NCBI GenBank assembly: GCA_022841245.1
Contig: JALHRW010000023.1
Location: 1 to 39,111, forward strand
Source: Planctomycetota bacterium
GTDB lineage: Bacteria > Planctomycetota > UBA11346
Direction: 5' to 3'
DNA: 39,111 bases
The position numbers were made by a program, and so were the translations under genes. Positions 7,779 to 15,954 of this stretch are shown here, piece by piece (position 1 is the first letter of the stretch; the number at the start of each line of letters is the position of its first letter). The notes under the pieces are model-generated. The model was given only the letters and a program-made list of their open reading frames with translations, did no database searches and was not told the origin of the DNA.

Positions 7779-8369
7779 CTACCAGCCGGGGATGGAAGCC
7801 AGCCAGCGCTCGACGTCGACGGCGGCCTCGGCGTCGTCGACCAGCCAGGACAGTTCGCGGTTTTTCACCAAGGCGCTACGCGACCAGTTGTGGCTGCCGG
7901 CCAAGACCAGGCGGCTGTCAGCGACCAGCACCTTGGCGTGCGAGGTGACCTCCTCATCGTCGAGCAGCACGCGCACGCCATGCGCCGCCAACCAGGCCGC
8001 CGGCGCCTCGTGCTTGAAGTCGGGCTGGCCGTCCCAGCCGGCGCCGCGGTCGAGGACGACGCGCACATCGACGCCGCGGGCGGCGGCGGCGACAAGTCCA
8101 TCGAGCAGCCCGCCGATGATGCCGTCGTCCGGCCGCAGCACGTACATCGACATCCACAGCCGACGCTGCGCCCCATCGATCAGGCGGCGCGCCTCGCGGG
8201 CGTAGTCCAGTTCGCGGTCAGGCCCGCCGAGGATGAGTTGCGGTGGCCGCACCCGGGCAGGAGCGACCAGGCCGAGCAGCAGCACGGCGATGGCCAGCAG
8301 CAGCACCAGGGCGGCACGGCGCAGGCCGGGTGACCAGGGCTGGCCGCTCGGCTGCAGCGGCAGGCTCAT
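7779..8369 (-). CDS. Membrane-anchored phospholipase-D-like protein with a single HKD motif
   Basis: The protein has 196 residues. One hydrophobic helix at about residues 18-38 anchors it, and the rest forms one PLD-type domain. The catalytic HxKx4D motif is [20 protein letters not shown], with His144, Lys146 and Asp151. One motif rather than two is characteristic of the Nuc-like subfamily, in which a dimer forms the active site. Substrates in this group are phosphodiesters of nucleic acids or phospholipids; which applies here is unknown. A short form of about 150 residues after the anchor is consistent with Nuc-like enzymes. The start ATG (8367-8369) overlaps the stop of the upstream glycosyltransferase (ATGA), which decides the start and implies translational coupling. 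Confidence 0.8.
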   Translation of the reverse strand: MSLPLQPSGQPWSPGLRRAALVLLLAIAVLLLGLVAPARVRPPQLILGGPDRELDYAREARRLIDGAQRRLWMSMYVLRPDDGIIGGLLDGLVAAAARGVDVRVVLDRGAGWDGQPDFKHEAPAAWLAAHGVRVLLDDEEVTSHAKVLVADSRLVLAGSHNWSRSALVKNRELSWLVDDAEAAVDVERWLASIPGW

Positions 8370-9349
8370 CGCGCCACCGCGGTGGCTTCGGCCAGGACCA
8401 TGTCGACGGTGATCGCCGACATGTCGACCTTGCTGGCATCGTGCCGCTCCCACGCCGCTCCAGGCGCTTGGAGATTGCGCCAGGCCGGCCCGCGCGGGCC
8501 GTTGCGCGCCATCGGTACCGGCCCGAACAGGCCGACCGCTGGCGTGCCAAGGGCGCGGGCGAGATGCAGCGGCCCGGTGTCACCGCTGATCAGTACTGCC
8601 GCGCGGTCGAGCAACCCGGCGAGTTGCGGGATGGTGGTGTCGGGCGCCATGGCGACGCTGGTCGCGGCGGCGATGCGCTCGGCGACGGCGCGCTCGCTCG
8701 GGCTGCCCCACAGCAGCAGGGCGGGGCGTTCGCGGCAGGCGGCGGCGCAGGCCTGCAGGCGCTCCTCCGGCCACACCTTGGTCGGCCAGCCGGCGCCGAC
8801 GTTGATCATCCAGGCGCGGTCGAGGCCGTGCTCGTCCAGCCAACGCCGAGCCCAGGTCCGTTCGGCCTCCCAGGCTGGCAAGGGGAAGCGCCATGCCTCC
8901 GGCGGTGCTATCCCGAGGCCGGCAAGCAGGCCGAGCTGCTGGTCGATGACGTGTTCGGCCGTGGCCGGGACGGTCTTCGCGCCCAGCCAAGACAGCTCGC
9001 GAGCGCGTGGCGGGGCATGGGCGAGACGCCGCTTGGCCCCTGCCAGCGCCGCCAGGATGCCGCTCTTGGCCAGTCCCTGGGCGTCGATGACGAGGTCGTA
9101 GCGGCTATGACGGAGCTCCCGGACCAACCGCTGCAGGGTCGCCAGACGGTACGGTAACGGTGCAGTCCGCATCACTTTACGTGGCAGACGATGAATTCCC
9201 GCAACGGCCGGCGAGCCCTCCAGCAGGCAGGCCCAACGGTCCTCGCAGAGCCAGCCCAGATGATGCCCGGCAGCCGCCAGCTCGGCGGCGAGCGGCAGGG
9301 TGTGGACGATGTCGCCGAAGGCGCCGAGACGGACGAGCAGGATGCGCAC
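8366..9349 (-). CDS. Glycosyltransferase family 9 (heptosyltransferase-like)
   Basis: The protein has 327 residues from a GTG start. It has the two-domain GT-B layout of ADP-heptose:LPS heptosyltransferases: VRILLVRLGAFGDIVHTLPL at the N-terminus, VIDAQGLAKSGILAALAG in the first domain, NVGAGWPTKVWPEERL at the nucleotide-binding domain, and ISGDTGPLHLARALGTPAVG near the C-terminus. It probably adds a sugar to lipopolysaccharide core or a similar cell-surface glycan, which fits a Gram-negative envelope. The GTG at 9349 is preferred because the family always begins with a KILIvrlgaiGD-type strand; upstream in-frame codons are Pro/Arg-rich and overlap the divergent regulator. The region between the two divergent starts is 100 nt and contains a small hairpin (9399-9416). 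Confidence 0.88.
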   Translation of the reverse strand: MRILLVRLGAFGDIVHTLPLAAELAAAGHHLGWLCEDRWACLLEGSPAVAGIHRLPRKVMRTAPLPYRLATLQRLVRELRHSRYDLVIDAQGLAKSGILAALAGAKRRLAHAPPRARELSWLGAKTVPATAEHVIDQQLGLLAGLGIAPPEAWRFPLPAWEAERTWARRWLDEHGLDRAWMINVGAGWPTKVWPEERLQACAAACRERPALLLWGSPSERAVAERIAAATSVAMAPDTTIPQLAGLLDRAAVLISGDTGPLHLARALGTPAVGLFGPVPMARNGPRGPAWRNLQAPGAAWERHDASKVDMSAITVDMVLAEATAVAR

Positions 9350-9449
9350 CGCCGGAGGATCCTGGCCCGGCTGCGTGCCGCGCCAGCGCGGACCCTGTGC
9401 CCGCCTGCTTGCGGGCGCCGGAGCCGGGGGTACGGTCCCAGGGAACGAC

Positions 9450-10085
9450 ATGACGGATCCGGACCACCTCAGCCTCGGCAGCGTCGCCAAACGATGCAAC
9501 GTCAGTCGCACCACGGTGTACCGCTGGATCATCTCGGGGCAGCTGAAAGCCTACAGCCTGCCTAGCGGCCATTTTCGGGTGATTCCGGCCGACCTTGAGG
9601 AATTCTGCGCCTCGTTCGGCATCACCCAGAACACCGCCGACGGTTCCGGCGGGCGTCGTGCCGTGCCCAACCGGGTCAACGTCCTCGTCGCCGACGACCA
9701 CCCCGATGCGCTGCTGCTGTTCAAGCGCGTGGTCGAGCGCTATGTGCCCGAGGCCGCGATCCACGAGGCGGTCAACGGCGTCGACACCTGCATCGCGGTC
9801 GGCACCGTACGCCCGCAGGTCCTCATCCTCGACATCATGATGCCGGGCATGGATGGCTTCGCCGTCCTCCAGGAGCTGCTCCATCGCCCCGAACTGGCGC
9901 ACAGCCGCGTGGTGGTGGTCAGCGCCTACGAACCCTTCGCCCGCATCGAAGAGCTCGCCCGGCTCAATCCCCAGATCGTCGCCTGCATGCGCAAGCCGAT
10001 CCGGGTCGAGGAGCTGGGCAAGGTGCTCACCGAGCTCGCCCAGCTGGCGCCCAGCGGCGGCTCGCCCGCCGCCGAGGCCCGATGA
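9450..10085 (+). CDS. Response regulator with N-terminal excisionase/MerR-like HTH and C-terminal receiver
   Basis: The protein has 211 residues. Residues about 6-55 are a MerR/excisionase-type helix-turn-helix with wing (LGSVAKRCNVSRTTVYRWI, then QLKAYSLPSGHFRV). Residues about 74-200 are a CheY-like receiver: acidic pair Asp82/Asp83, phospho-acceptor Asp128 in LILDIMMPGMDG, Ser158, and Lys182 in MRKPIRV. The order is unusual because most DNA-binding response regulators have the receiver first. Phosphorylation by an unseen histidine kinase would control DNA binding. The ATG at 9450 is chosen since similarity begins directly after it. The gene overlaps the polyprenyl synthase start (ATGA, 10082-10085), so the two proteins are made from one transcript. 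Confidence 0.85.
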   Translation: MTDPDHLSLGSVAKRCNVSRTTVYRWIISGQLKAYSLPSGHFRVIPADLEEFCASFGITQNTADGSGGRRAVPNRVNVLVADDHPDALLLFKRVVERYVPEAAIHEAVNGVDTCIAVGTVRPQVLILDIMMPGMDGFAVLQELLHRPELAHSRVVVVSAYEPFARIEELARLNPQIVACMRKPIRVEELGKVLTELAQLAPSGGSPAAEAR

Positions 10086-11041
10086 TCGCAGCGTTGCCGG
10101 CCCTCGCCGACCACCTCGCCGCGGTCGAAGGGGCCATGACCGCCGCCCTGGCCAGCCGCGAGCCACGGGTCGCGACGCTGATCGGGCAGCTCGGTCCCTT
10201 CCACGGCAAGCTGCTGCGTCCTTCGCTCTGCCTGCTGGTCGCCGAGAGCCTCGGCGGGGCCGACACCCGGCATCATGCTTTGGGCGCCGCGCTGGAGCTG
10301 ATCCACAGCGCCACCCTGGTGCATGACGACCTGATCGACGACGCCGGCACCCGCCGGGGGCGCGACACAGCGCACGTCACCCACGGCAACACCACCGCCG
10401 TGCTGCTCGGCGACTTCATGTACACGCGTGCCTTCTCGATGGTCGCCGAGCTCGGCGAGCTGGAGCTGGTCACCCGCCTGTGCGCGGCCACCAACACGGT
10501 ATGCGAAGGCGAACTGCACCAGCAGATGTCGGCACGCGATGCAGACCTCTCCGAAGACGAGTACCGCCGCATCATCTACGGCAAGACCGCCGCCCTGACC
10601 GAGCTGGCCGGATTCTTCGGCGCCCTCGCCGGCGACGAGCCGGTGCGCCGCGCCGCCGCCGCCTTCGGCCGCGACCTCGGCATGGCCTTCCAGATCGTCG
10701 ACGACTGCCTCGACCTCTCCGGCGACCCGCAGAAGGTCGGCAAGACCCTGGCGACCGACCTCGAGCGCGGCCGCGTCACCCTGCCGCTGATCCGCGTGCT
10801 CGCCGCCGCCCTCCCCGAGGAGCGCGCCAACCTCGAACAGCGCCTGCTGCGCGCCGAGGGCCGCGAGCAGGTCGAATCCGCCCGCCGTCTGATCGCCGAG
10901 CGCGGCGGCGTGGCCAGCGCCATGACCACCGCCCGCGAACTTGCCGCCGCCGCCAAGGCGCACCTCCTCCGTCTTCCCGACTCCACCGCGCGCACGCAGC
11001 TGGCCGAGCTGGCCGACTTCGTCGTCGCACGCGATTTCTAG
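10082..11041 (+). CDS. Polyprenyl diphosphate synthase
   Basis: The protein has 319 residues, the usual length for a long-chain trans-prenyl synthase such as IspB or HepT. It elongates farnesyl or geranylgeranyl diphosphate with isopentenyl diphosphate to make the side chain of quinones. Both aspartate-rich motifs are present: the first at Asp82-Asp83-x-x-Asp86 (LVHDDLIDDAGTRRG) and the second at Asp207-Asp208-x-x-Asp211 (AFQIVDDCLDLSGD). GKLLRPSLCLLVAE and GKTLATDLERGRVTLPLI are also typical. Chain length cannot be told by eye. Translation is coupled to the regulator upstream, and pcnB begins 8 nt after its stop. Confidence 0.92.
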   Translation: MIAALPALADHLAAVEGAMTAALASREPRVATLIGQLGPFHGKLLRPSLCLLVAESLGGADTRHHALGAALELIHSATLVHDDLIDDAGTRRGRDTAHVTHGNTTAVLLGDFMYTRAFSMVAELGELELVTRLCAATNTVCEGELHQQMSARDADLSEDEYRRIIYGKTAALTELAGFFGALAGDEPVRRAAAAFGRDLGMAFQIVDDCLDLSGDPQKVGKTLATDLERGRVTLPLIRVLAAALPEERANLEQRLLRAEGREQVESARRLIAERGGVASAMTTARELAAAAKAHLLRLPDSTARTQLAELADFVVARDF

Positions 11042-11049
11042 GTCCCTCC

Positions 11050-12393
11050 ATGAGCGCAGACCGCGCCCCCGACGTCCAGCACGGCCCGACCATCATCGCC
11101 CGTCCCGACCACAGCATTTCCCGCCAGGACGTCGACAAGGACACCCTGCGCGTGCTCTACCGCCTGAAGGATGCCGGCTACGAGGCTTACCTCGTCGGCG
11201 GCGCGGTGCGCGACCTGCTCATGGGCCGCCGGCCCAAGGATTTCGACGTCGCCACCGACGCGCGCCCGCGCGAATTGCGCCGCCTGTTCAAGAACAGCCG
11301 CGAGGTGGGCAAGCGCTTCCGCCTGGTGCACGTGTTCTTCGGCCCGAAGAACATCGAGGTCGCCACCCTGCGCAGCGCCGCCGAGGCGCCCTCGGCCGAT
11401 GGCGACCTCTACGTCGACAGCGACAACGAGTGGGGCAACCTGGAAAGCGACGCTTTCCGGCGCGACTTCACCATCAACGCCCTGTACTACGACATCCGCG
11501 ACTTCGCCGTCATCGACTACTGCGGCGGCGTCGCCGACATCCACGCCGGTCTGGTGCGCGCGATCGGCGATCCGCGGGTGCGCTTCCAGGAGGATCCGGT
11601 GCGCATGCTGCGGGCGATCAAGTTCGCCGCCCGCTTCGGCTACACCATCGAGGAGAAGACCGCCGCGGCGATCGCCGAGCTGCACGGGGACGTGCTCAAG
11701 GCCAACCGCCACCGCGTCACCGAGGAGTTCTTCCGCATCCTCACCCAGGCGAACCGCGCCGAGGGCATCCGCCTGCTGGCCAAGTTCAACCTGCTCGCCG
11801 ACCTCTATCCGGACTGGGTGCGGGCGATCGGCCCGGCCGGCCTCGACCAGGTCATCGAGTTCCTCGACCGCGTCGACGAGGACGCCGAGCAGGAGCGCTG
11901 GTACTCGATCGAACTGGTCGCCGCCGGCCTCTTCGTCCCCCTGCTCGACACCGTCGACCCGGGCCGCGACCAGTTCAACCGCGTCGCCGCCCGCGTCACG
12001 GGCGAGGTGCGCCAGCTCGGCGTCGACATGGATCTGCCCAAGCGGTTGATCAACACCGCGGTCGAATTGCTGCGCGGCCAGCTCTACCTGTTGTTCTTCA
12101 CCCATCGTGAAAACCGCGTCAGCCGCTTCGTCGAAAGCCCGTGGTTCGACCCGACCTGGCGCCTGCACCTGCTCGCCTTCGGCGGCATCGCCGAGCTTGC
12201 CCCCCTGCGCACCACCTGGCTGGCCTATCGCAAGCGCATCAGCCGGCCGATCGGCGGCACCGTCAACTCGCCCGACCGCCGCGACATCTTCAGCTTCCGC
12301 GGCCGCACCGGCGGCGGACGCCATGCCGACCGTGGCGGCAGCGACGATGACGGCGAGTGGGCGGAGCCCGAGCTGGTCGACGACGGGGAGTAG
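11050..12393 (+). CDS. pcnB: Poly(A) polymerase I
   Basis: The protein has 447 residues. It belongs to the class II nucleotidyltransferase family and is of the PcnB rather than CCA-adding type. The catalytic head is AYLVGGAVRDLLMGRRPKDF, with Gly50-Gly51 and metal-binding Asp64 and Asp66. FRRDFTINALYYD and DPVRMLRAIKFAARFGY follow. PcnB features include RPKDFDVATDA, RLVHVFFG and the extended C-terminal helices. The enzyme adds 3' A-tails that mark RNAs for decay. The C-terminal 45 residues are a low-complexity Gly/Arg/Asp-rich tail (FRGRTGGGRHADRGGSDDD) that may bind RNA. I chose ATG 11050 as the first in-frame start after the previous stop. Distinction from a tRNA nucleotidyltransferase is likely but not proven. 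Confidence 0.88.
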   Translation: MSADRAPDVQHGPTIIARPDHSISRQDVDKDTLRVLYRLKDAGYEAYLVGGAVRDLLMGRRPKDFDVATDARPRELRRLFKNSREVGKRFRLVHVFFGPKNIEVATLRSAAEAPSADGDLYVDSDNEWGNLESDAFRRDFTINALYYDIRDFAVIDYCGGVADIHAGLVRAIGDPRVRFQEDPVRMLRAIKFAARFGYTIEEKTAAAIAELHGDVLKANRHRVTEEFFRILTQANRAEGIRLLAKFNLLADLYPDWVRAIGPAGLDQVIEFLDRVDEDAEQERWYSIELVAAGLFVPLLDTVDPGRDQFNRVAARVTGEVRQLGVDMDLPKRLINTAVELLRGQLYLLFFTHRENRVSRFVESPWFDPTWRLHLLAFGGIAELAPLRTTWLAYRKRISRPIGGTVNSPDRRDIFSFRGRTGGGRHADRGGSDDDGEWAEPELVDDGE

Positions 12394-12405
12394 GCCATTG
12401 CCCCG

Positions 12406-12438
12406 GTTCGTCGTTCGTCGTTCGTGGTTCGTCGTTCC
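12406..12438 (+). repeat. Short 7-nt tandem repeat (GTTCGTC)n between pcnB and truA
   Basis: Four consecutive copies of GTTCGTC, the third being GTTCGTG, plus a partial fifth copy fill about half of the 71-nt gap between pcnB and truA. The unit is not a multiple of three, and I take the region as untranslated. Such repeats may be length-variable and could alter the truA leader. Nothing else is visible in the gap. Confidence 0.75.
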
Positions 12439-12464
12439 GCAGTAAAGGCACGGCGGCCACGGAT

Positions 12465-13241
12465 ATGCCACGGTTTGCATTGGATCTTGAACTCGATGGC
12501 CGGAAATTCGCCGGCACGCAGTGGCAGAAGGGACATCGCACGGTGCAGGCCGAACTGCTCGCAGCGGTGGGCGGCCTCGATGGCGGCGAGCGCCACGTGC
12601 GCATCTGCAGCCGGCTCGACAGCGGCGTCGACGCCGAGCACCTGCCCTGCGACGTCGCGCTGGAGCGGACCTGGGATCCGGCCGTGCTGTGCCAGGCGCT
12701 GACCGACCGCCTGCCTGCCGACCTCGCCGTGCGCCGCGCCGCCATCGTCGCCGACGGCTTCAACAGCATCGGCGACGCGGCCGGCAAGACCTACCGCTAC
12801 CGCATCGCCCTGCGCCCGGTGCGCCCGGTGCGCGACGCGCGCTGCTGGTGGCTGCGCCGCCTCGACCGCACCGATCTGCTGCAGGCCTGCGCCGACCTGC
12901 TGCCCGGCGACAAGGACCTCAGCGGCTTCGCCAACCTGCGCCATGACGGCAGCGACGGAGACGATCCGGTGCGCCGCATCGACCGCGCGCAATGGACCAT
13001 CGCGGGCGAGGACCTGACCTTCCACGTCAGCGGCGCGGGCTTCCTCTACCGTCAGGTGCGCGGCTTCGTCGGAGCGATGGCCGCCGTCGCCACCGGCCGC
13101 TGGCCGTTCGAGGAGTTCGCCGCCTGCTGCGCCTCTGGTCGCCAGGCAGCGAAGGTCGGCAATGTCGCACCGCCCGATGGCCTATGCCTGGAATCGGTGC
13201 GCTACGATCCCGAACCGGCGTGGGCGGTCGCTGCCAGCTGA
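12465..13241 (+). CDS. truA: tRNA pseudouridine synthase TruA
   Basis: The protein has 258 residues, a normal length for TruA, which forms pseudouridine 38-40 in the tRNA anticodon arm. The catalytic aspartate is Asp52 in ICSRLDSGVDAEHLPCDVAL, which corresponds to the GRTDaGVhA motif. Other family segments are YDGxxFaGtQ-like ELDGRKFAGTQWQ, KTYRYRI, LSGFANLRHDG and the C-terminal SGAGFLYRQVRGFVGAM. Substitutions (Ser for Gly and Leu for Thr before the catalytic Asp, Asp for His after GV) make it a divergent member. The ATG at 12465 follows the GTTCGTC repeat region; a longer reading frame upstream would translate that repeat and is rejected. Its stop abuts the end of the convergent SGNH gene. 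Confidence 0.88.
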   Translation: MPRFALDLELDGRKFAGTQWQKGHRTVQAELLAAVGGLDGGERHVRICSRLDSGVDAEHLPCDVALERTWDPAVLCQALTDRLPADLAVRRAAIVADGFNSIGDAAGKTYRYRIALRPVRPVRDARCWWLRRLDRTDLLQACADLLPGDKDLSGFANLRHDGSDGDDPVRRIDRAQWTIAGEDLTFHVSGAGFLYRQVRGFVGAMAAVATGRWPFEEFAACCASGRQAAKVGNVAPPDGLCLESVRYDPEPAWAVAAS

Positions 13242-13874
13242 CTACAGCCCCAGCGCCTGCAGCCAGGTCGCGGCGATCAGCGCGTGGCCGGCCGCGGTCG
13301 GGTGGCAGCCGTCGCTGGTCCAACGCACGCCGGGCTGCTCGCGCAGGGCGCGCAGCAGGTTTTCGCGGGCGGGGACGTAGACTGCGTCGTTGCGCGTCGC
13401 GAGGTCGCGCACGCACGCGGCGCGCTCCTCGAGCAACCGGCTCAGCTCGCTGTCATTCTCCTCGGCGATGGTCGTCGGGCTGACCAGGGCGAGGACGCGC
13501 ACGCCGGCGGACCGGGCCTGCGCGATCAGCTTCTCGTAGTTGGCGCGATAGTCGGCGATGGGCACGAACTTCTGGCCGTTCCATTCGCCGCGCAGGCGCC
13601 ACACGTCGTTGACCCCGATCTTGATCGACAAGACGTGCGGTTTGATGTCGAGGCAGTCGGGGCGCCAGCGGTTGAGCAGTTCCGTGGTGCGGTCGCCGCC
13701 AACGCCTCGGTTGGCGATGCGCACGGCCAGCCCGGGATGCCGCGCGACGAGCATGGCGCGGACCATCGCGACGTAGCCGGAACCGAGCCCATCAGCGCTG
13801 CCGCAACGGCCAGCATCGGTGATGCTGTCGCCCTGGAAGAGGATGAGGTCGTCTGCACGGATGGGGGTGGTCAT
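13242..13874 (-). CDS. SGNH/GDSL-type hydrolase
   Basis: The protein has 210 residues and no signal peptide. It contains all four SGNH blocks: Ser17 in LILFQGDSITDAG, Gly60 in NRGVGGDRT, Asn89 in KIGVNDVW, and Asp188/His191 in SDGCHPTAAGHA. These enzymes hydrolyse esters (acetyl groups on sugars, lysophospholipids or acyl-CoA). The sequence resembles the subgroup annotated as acetyl-xylan or rhamnogalacturonan esterase-like lipases, but the substrate is not determined. It is a single gene on the minus strand, convergent with truA, with 185 nt upstream before the small membrane protein gene on the other strand. Confidence 0.87.
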   Translation of the reverse strand: MTTPIRADDLILFQGDSITDAGRCGSADGLGSGYVAMVRAMLVARHPGLAVRIANRGVGGDRTTELLNRWRPDCLDIKPHVLSIKIGVNDVWRLRGEWNGQKFVPIADYRANYEKLIAQARSAGVRVLALVSPTTIAEENDSELSRLLEERAACVRDLATRNDAVYVPARENLLRALREQPGVRWTSDGCHPTAAGHALIAATWLQALGL

Positions 13875-14059
13875 CCTGGCGAGGCTAGCGCCGTGATGAC
13901 CGCCGCAACCCAGGTCCGTAACCGTGCAGGGTACTTGCAGACGGTCGCTGGACCCCGGCGGGATGCCGCTAGCGTGACCTGCCGATGGGCACAGATGCAG
14001 GCTCCGTCCGCACCGTCCGCCTCGACCGCCATCCCGGCGCGTCGCGCGGCCCCGCTCCC

Positions 14060-14323
14060 ATGCCCAGCCCCTACCCCGAGATCCACGACACCGCTGCCCG
14101 CCAGGACGGCATCGTCAAGATCCTCACCGGCCTGATCTTCGTCGTCTTCTCGCTCGGCCTCGCCGCCATGGGCGTCCTGGCGGTGCACGCCCTGCTCAAG
14201 AACAACGAGTTCAAGCTGTGGGCCTTCGTCATCGGCGTGCCAGGCGTGCTGCTCGCCCTGCTCGGCCTGGTGCTGATCGCCTGGGGTGCGGCGAAGCTGC
14301 TGAGCGGCCGCGGCCAGGGCTGA
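14060..14323 (+). CDS. Small membrane protein, two membrane segments
   Basis: The protein has 87 residues, with hydrophobic segments at about 18-40 and 52-80 separated by the short polar loop LLKNNEFKLW. No known family is recognised. The start is uncertain: an ATG at 13985 in frame would add 25 residues with an untypical Pro/Arg-rich composition, so the ATG at 14060 is preferred, although neither has a clear Shine-Dalgarno. The gene stands alone between two minus-strand genes, and its stop lies 6 nt from the end of fsr. The 185-nt stretch before it (13875-14059) shows no other gene. Confidence 0.55.
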   Translation: MPSPYPEIHDTAARQDGIVKILTGLIFVVFSLGLAAMGVLAVHALLKNNEFKLWAFVIGVPGVLLALLGLVLIAWGAAKLLSGRGQG

Positions 14324-14329
14324 CCGGCC

Positions 14330-15532
14330 TCATGCTCGTCGCGGATCCCGGCGCTCGATGTCCGGCAGGAGGACGGTGAGCAGGCCGAGCAGCGGCAGGT
14401 ACGAGCACAGCCGGTAGACGGCCTCGAGGCCAAGACGATCCGCGAGCGCGCCGAGCACGGCTGCACCGATCCCGGCCATGCCGAAGGCGAGGCCGAAGAA
14501 CAGGCCGGAGACCAGGCCAACCCGTCCGGGCAGCAGCGACTGCGCGTAGACCAGGATGGCGGAGAAGGCCGAGGCGAGGATCAGGCCGATGATGACGGCG
14601 AGGACCGCGGTCAGCCACAGCCCGGCGAACGGCAGCAGCAGGCTGAACGGCGCCACCCCGAGGATCGACGCCCAGATGACGCGCCGCCGGCCGAAGCGGT
14701 CGCCGACCGGTCCGCCGAGCACCGTGCCGACGGCGACGGCGAAAAGGAAGACGAAGAGATGGATCTGCGCCGCGTGCACGCTGACGCCGAAGCGCCCGAT
14801 CAGGTAGAAGGTGTAGAAGTTGGTCAGGCTCGCGAGGTAGAAGTACTTCGAGAAGACCAGCAGGCCGAGGACGGCCAGCGTGCGCCAGACCGGCGTCCCG
14901 GCGGGCGGGGGCACCGGCAGCGCATGCACCCGTGTCGCGGCGTCGCGTTGGTGCTGCGCATACCAGCGCCCGACCCAGGCGAGCAGGCCGAGTGCAAGCA
15001 GCGTGGCGAGGCAGAACCAGGCGATGGCCGCCTGCCCACGCGGCATGACCACCACGACGGCGGCGATCGGCCCGAGGGCCGAGCCGAGATTGCCGCCGAC
15101 CTGGAATACGCTCTGGGCCAGACCATGGCGGCCGCCGGAGACGAGGCGCGCCACGCGGGACGCTTCGGGATGGAACACCGACGAGCCCATGCCGATGAGC
15201 GTGGCCGCGGCCAACAGCGACCACAGGCCTCCCGCCGTGGCCAGCAGCACCAGGCCGACGGTGGTCAGCCCCATGCCAGCGCACAAGGCGTAGGGCTGGG
15301 GGTGGCGGTCGGTATGCCAGCCGATGAGCGGCTGCAGCACCGAGGCGGTGACCGCATAGGCCATGGTGATCAGGCCGATATCGCTGAAGGAGAGGTGGAA
15401 CTCCTCCTTGAGCAGTGGATAGACCGAGACCACCAGCGACTGGACCAGGTCGTTGAGCAGGTGCGACACGGCGATGGCGATGAGCACGCCGACCACCAGG
15501 CCGTCAGCGGGCCGCGCAGCCGCGTCGCTCAC
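14330..15532 (-). CDS. fsr: Fosmidomycin-resistance-type MFS exporter
   Basis: The protein has 400 residues and about 12 membrane segments. It closely follows the E. coli Fsr pattern throughout: SHLLNDLVQSLVVSVYPLLK, SSVFHPEASRVARL, GGRHGLAQSVFQVGGNLG, FSKYFYLASLTNFYTFYLI, HLFVFLFAVAVGTVLGGPVG and ASAFSAILVYAQSLLPGR. Fsr exports fosmidomycin, an inhibitor of DXR in the non-mevalonate isoprenoid pathway; other members export different small molecules. The GTG at 15532 is chosen because it overlaps the TGA of the zinc-ribbon gene (GTGA), gives a full-length protein and is followed by a short polar N-terminus before the first helix. The much longer open frame upstream is a shadow of the URO-D gene. 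Confidence 0.9.
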   Translation of the reverse strand: MSDAAARPADGLVVGVLIAIAVSHLLNDLVQSLVVSVYPLLKEEFHLSFSDIGLITMAYAVTASVLQPLIGWHTDRHPQPYALCAGMGLTTVGLVLLATAGGLWSLLAAATLIGMGSSVFHPEASRVARLVSGGRHGLAQSVFQVGGNLGSALGPIAAVVVVMPRGQAAIAWFCLATLLALGLLAWVGRWYAQHQRDAATRVHALPVPPPAGTPVWRTLAVLGLLVFSKYFYLASLTNFYTFYLIGRFGVSVHAAQIHLFVFLFAVAVGTVLGGPVGDRFGRRRVIWASILGVAPFSLLLPFAGLWLTAVLAVIIGLILASAFSAILVYAQSLLPGRVGLVSGLFFGLAFGMAGIGAAVLGALADRLGLEAVYRLCSYLPLLGLLTVLLPDIERRDPRRA

Positions 15533-15738
15533 GCCCGGCCCGAGCGGCAGTGCGGGCAGGGCGCCTGGAAGGATTGCATGGCCAGCCAGCAGCGCTGGCA
15601 GAGCTGGGCGCCGTCCTCGGCCGCCTGCCAGCCGGCTGGGGAATGCGCGGTCCGGCAGTGGTCGCAGACCGGCCCGGCGGGGGAGGCGGAGCGCGGATCG
15701 CGGCTGGTCATGGGGGGTGGATAGAGGGTGGTGCTCAT
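15529..15738 (-). CDS. Small zinc-ribbon protein
   Basis: The protein has 69 residues with three CxxC pairs: VCDHC, LCQRC and PCPHC. This pattern predicts binding of one or two zinc ions in a rubredoxin-like ribbon. It contains no catalytic motif. The start could be the ATG at 15738 or the in-frame ATG at 15711, nine codons later; neither has a strong Shine-Dalgarno. Its stop overlaps the GTG start of the Fsr-type exporter, so it is the first gene of a two-gene operon. A hairpin with a T-rich tail lies just upstream (15758-15786). A regulatory or chaperone role for the exporter is conceivable but speculative. Confidence 0.65.
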   Translation of the reverse strand: MSTTLYPPPMTSRDPRSASPAGPVCDHCRTAHSPAGWQAAEDGAQLCQRCWLAMQSFQAPCPHCRSGRA

Positions 15739-15757
15739 GGGGTATCCCGGAAACGAA

Positions 15758-15786
15758 ACCACCCCGCCGGAGACCGGCGGGGTGGT
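15758..15786 (-). terminator. Intrinsic terminator between URO-D and zinc-ribbon genes
   Basis: A perfect 13-bp GC-rich stem (15758-15770 with 15774-15786) has a 3-nt loop. On the minus strand it is followed by the T-rich run TTCGTTTCC. It lies 168 nt after the URO-D stop and 20 nt before the zinc-ribbon start. It is the best-looking intrinsic terminator in the window, and it could also act as an attenuator for the zinc-ribbon/fsr operon. The stretch 15787-15954 holds no gene that I can support. Confidence 0.65.
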
Positions 15787-15954
15787 GGTGGAGGCTGCTG
15801 TTCGTCGCAGTGCTACACGACACCCCGCGTGCCCGGAATCTTCCAGGACACCGACACGGCAAGGGCGGCGAGAGACTGCGACAGACGCATGACTGGGCGC
15901 ATGATGCGGTGAAGTCCGGAATTTCAAGCGGTGGGCAGCCGCACCTCGATGCCG

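Noticed and set aside
12357-12464. Longer truA start upstream
   Set aside because: It would translate the end of pcnB in another frame and the GTTCGTC repeat. TruA similarity starts at the ATG at 12465.
11038-12480. 480-codon minus-strand frame opposite pcnB
   Set aside because: It is exactly antisense to pcnB, which has all catalytic motifs. The predicted sequence is low-complexity and without a domain.
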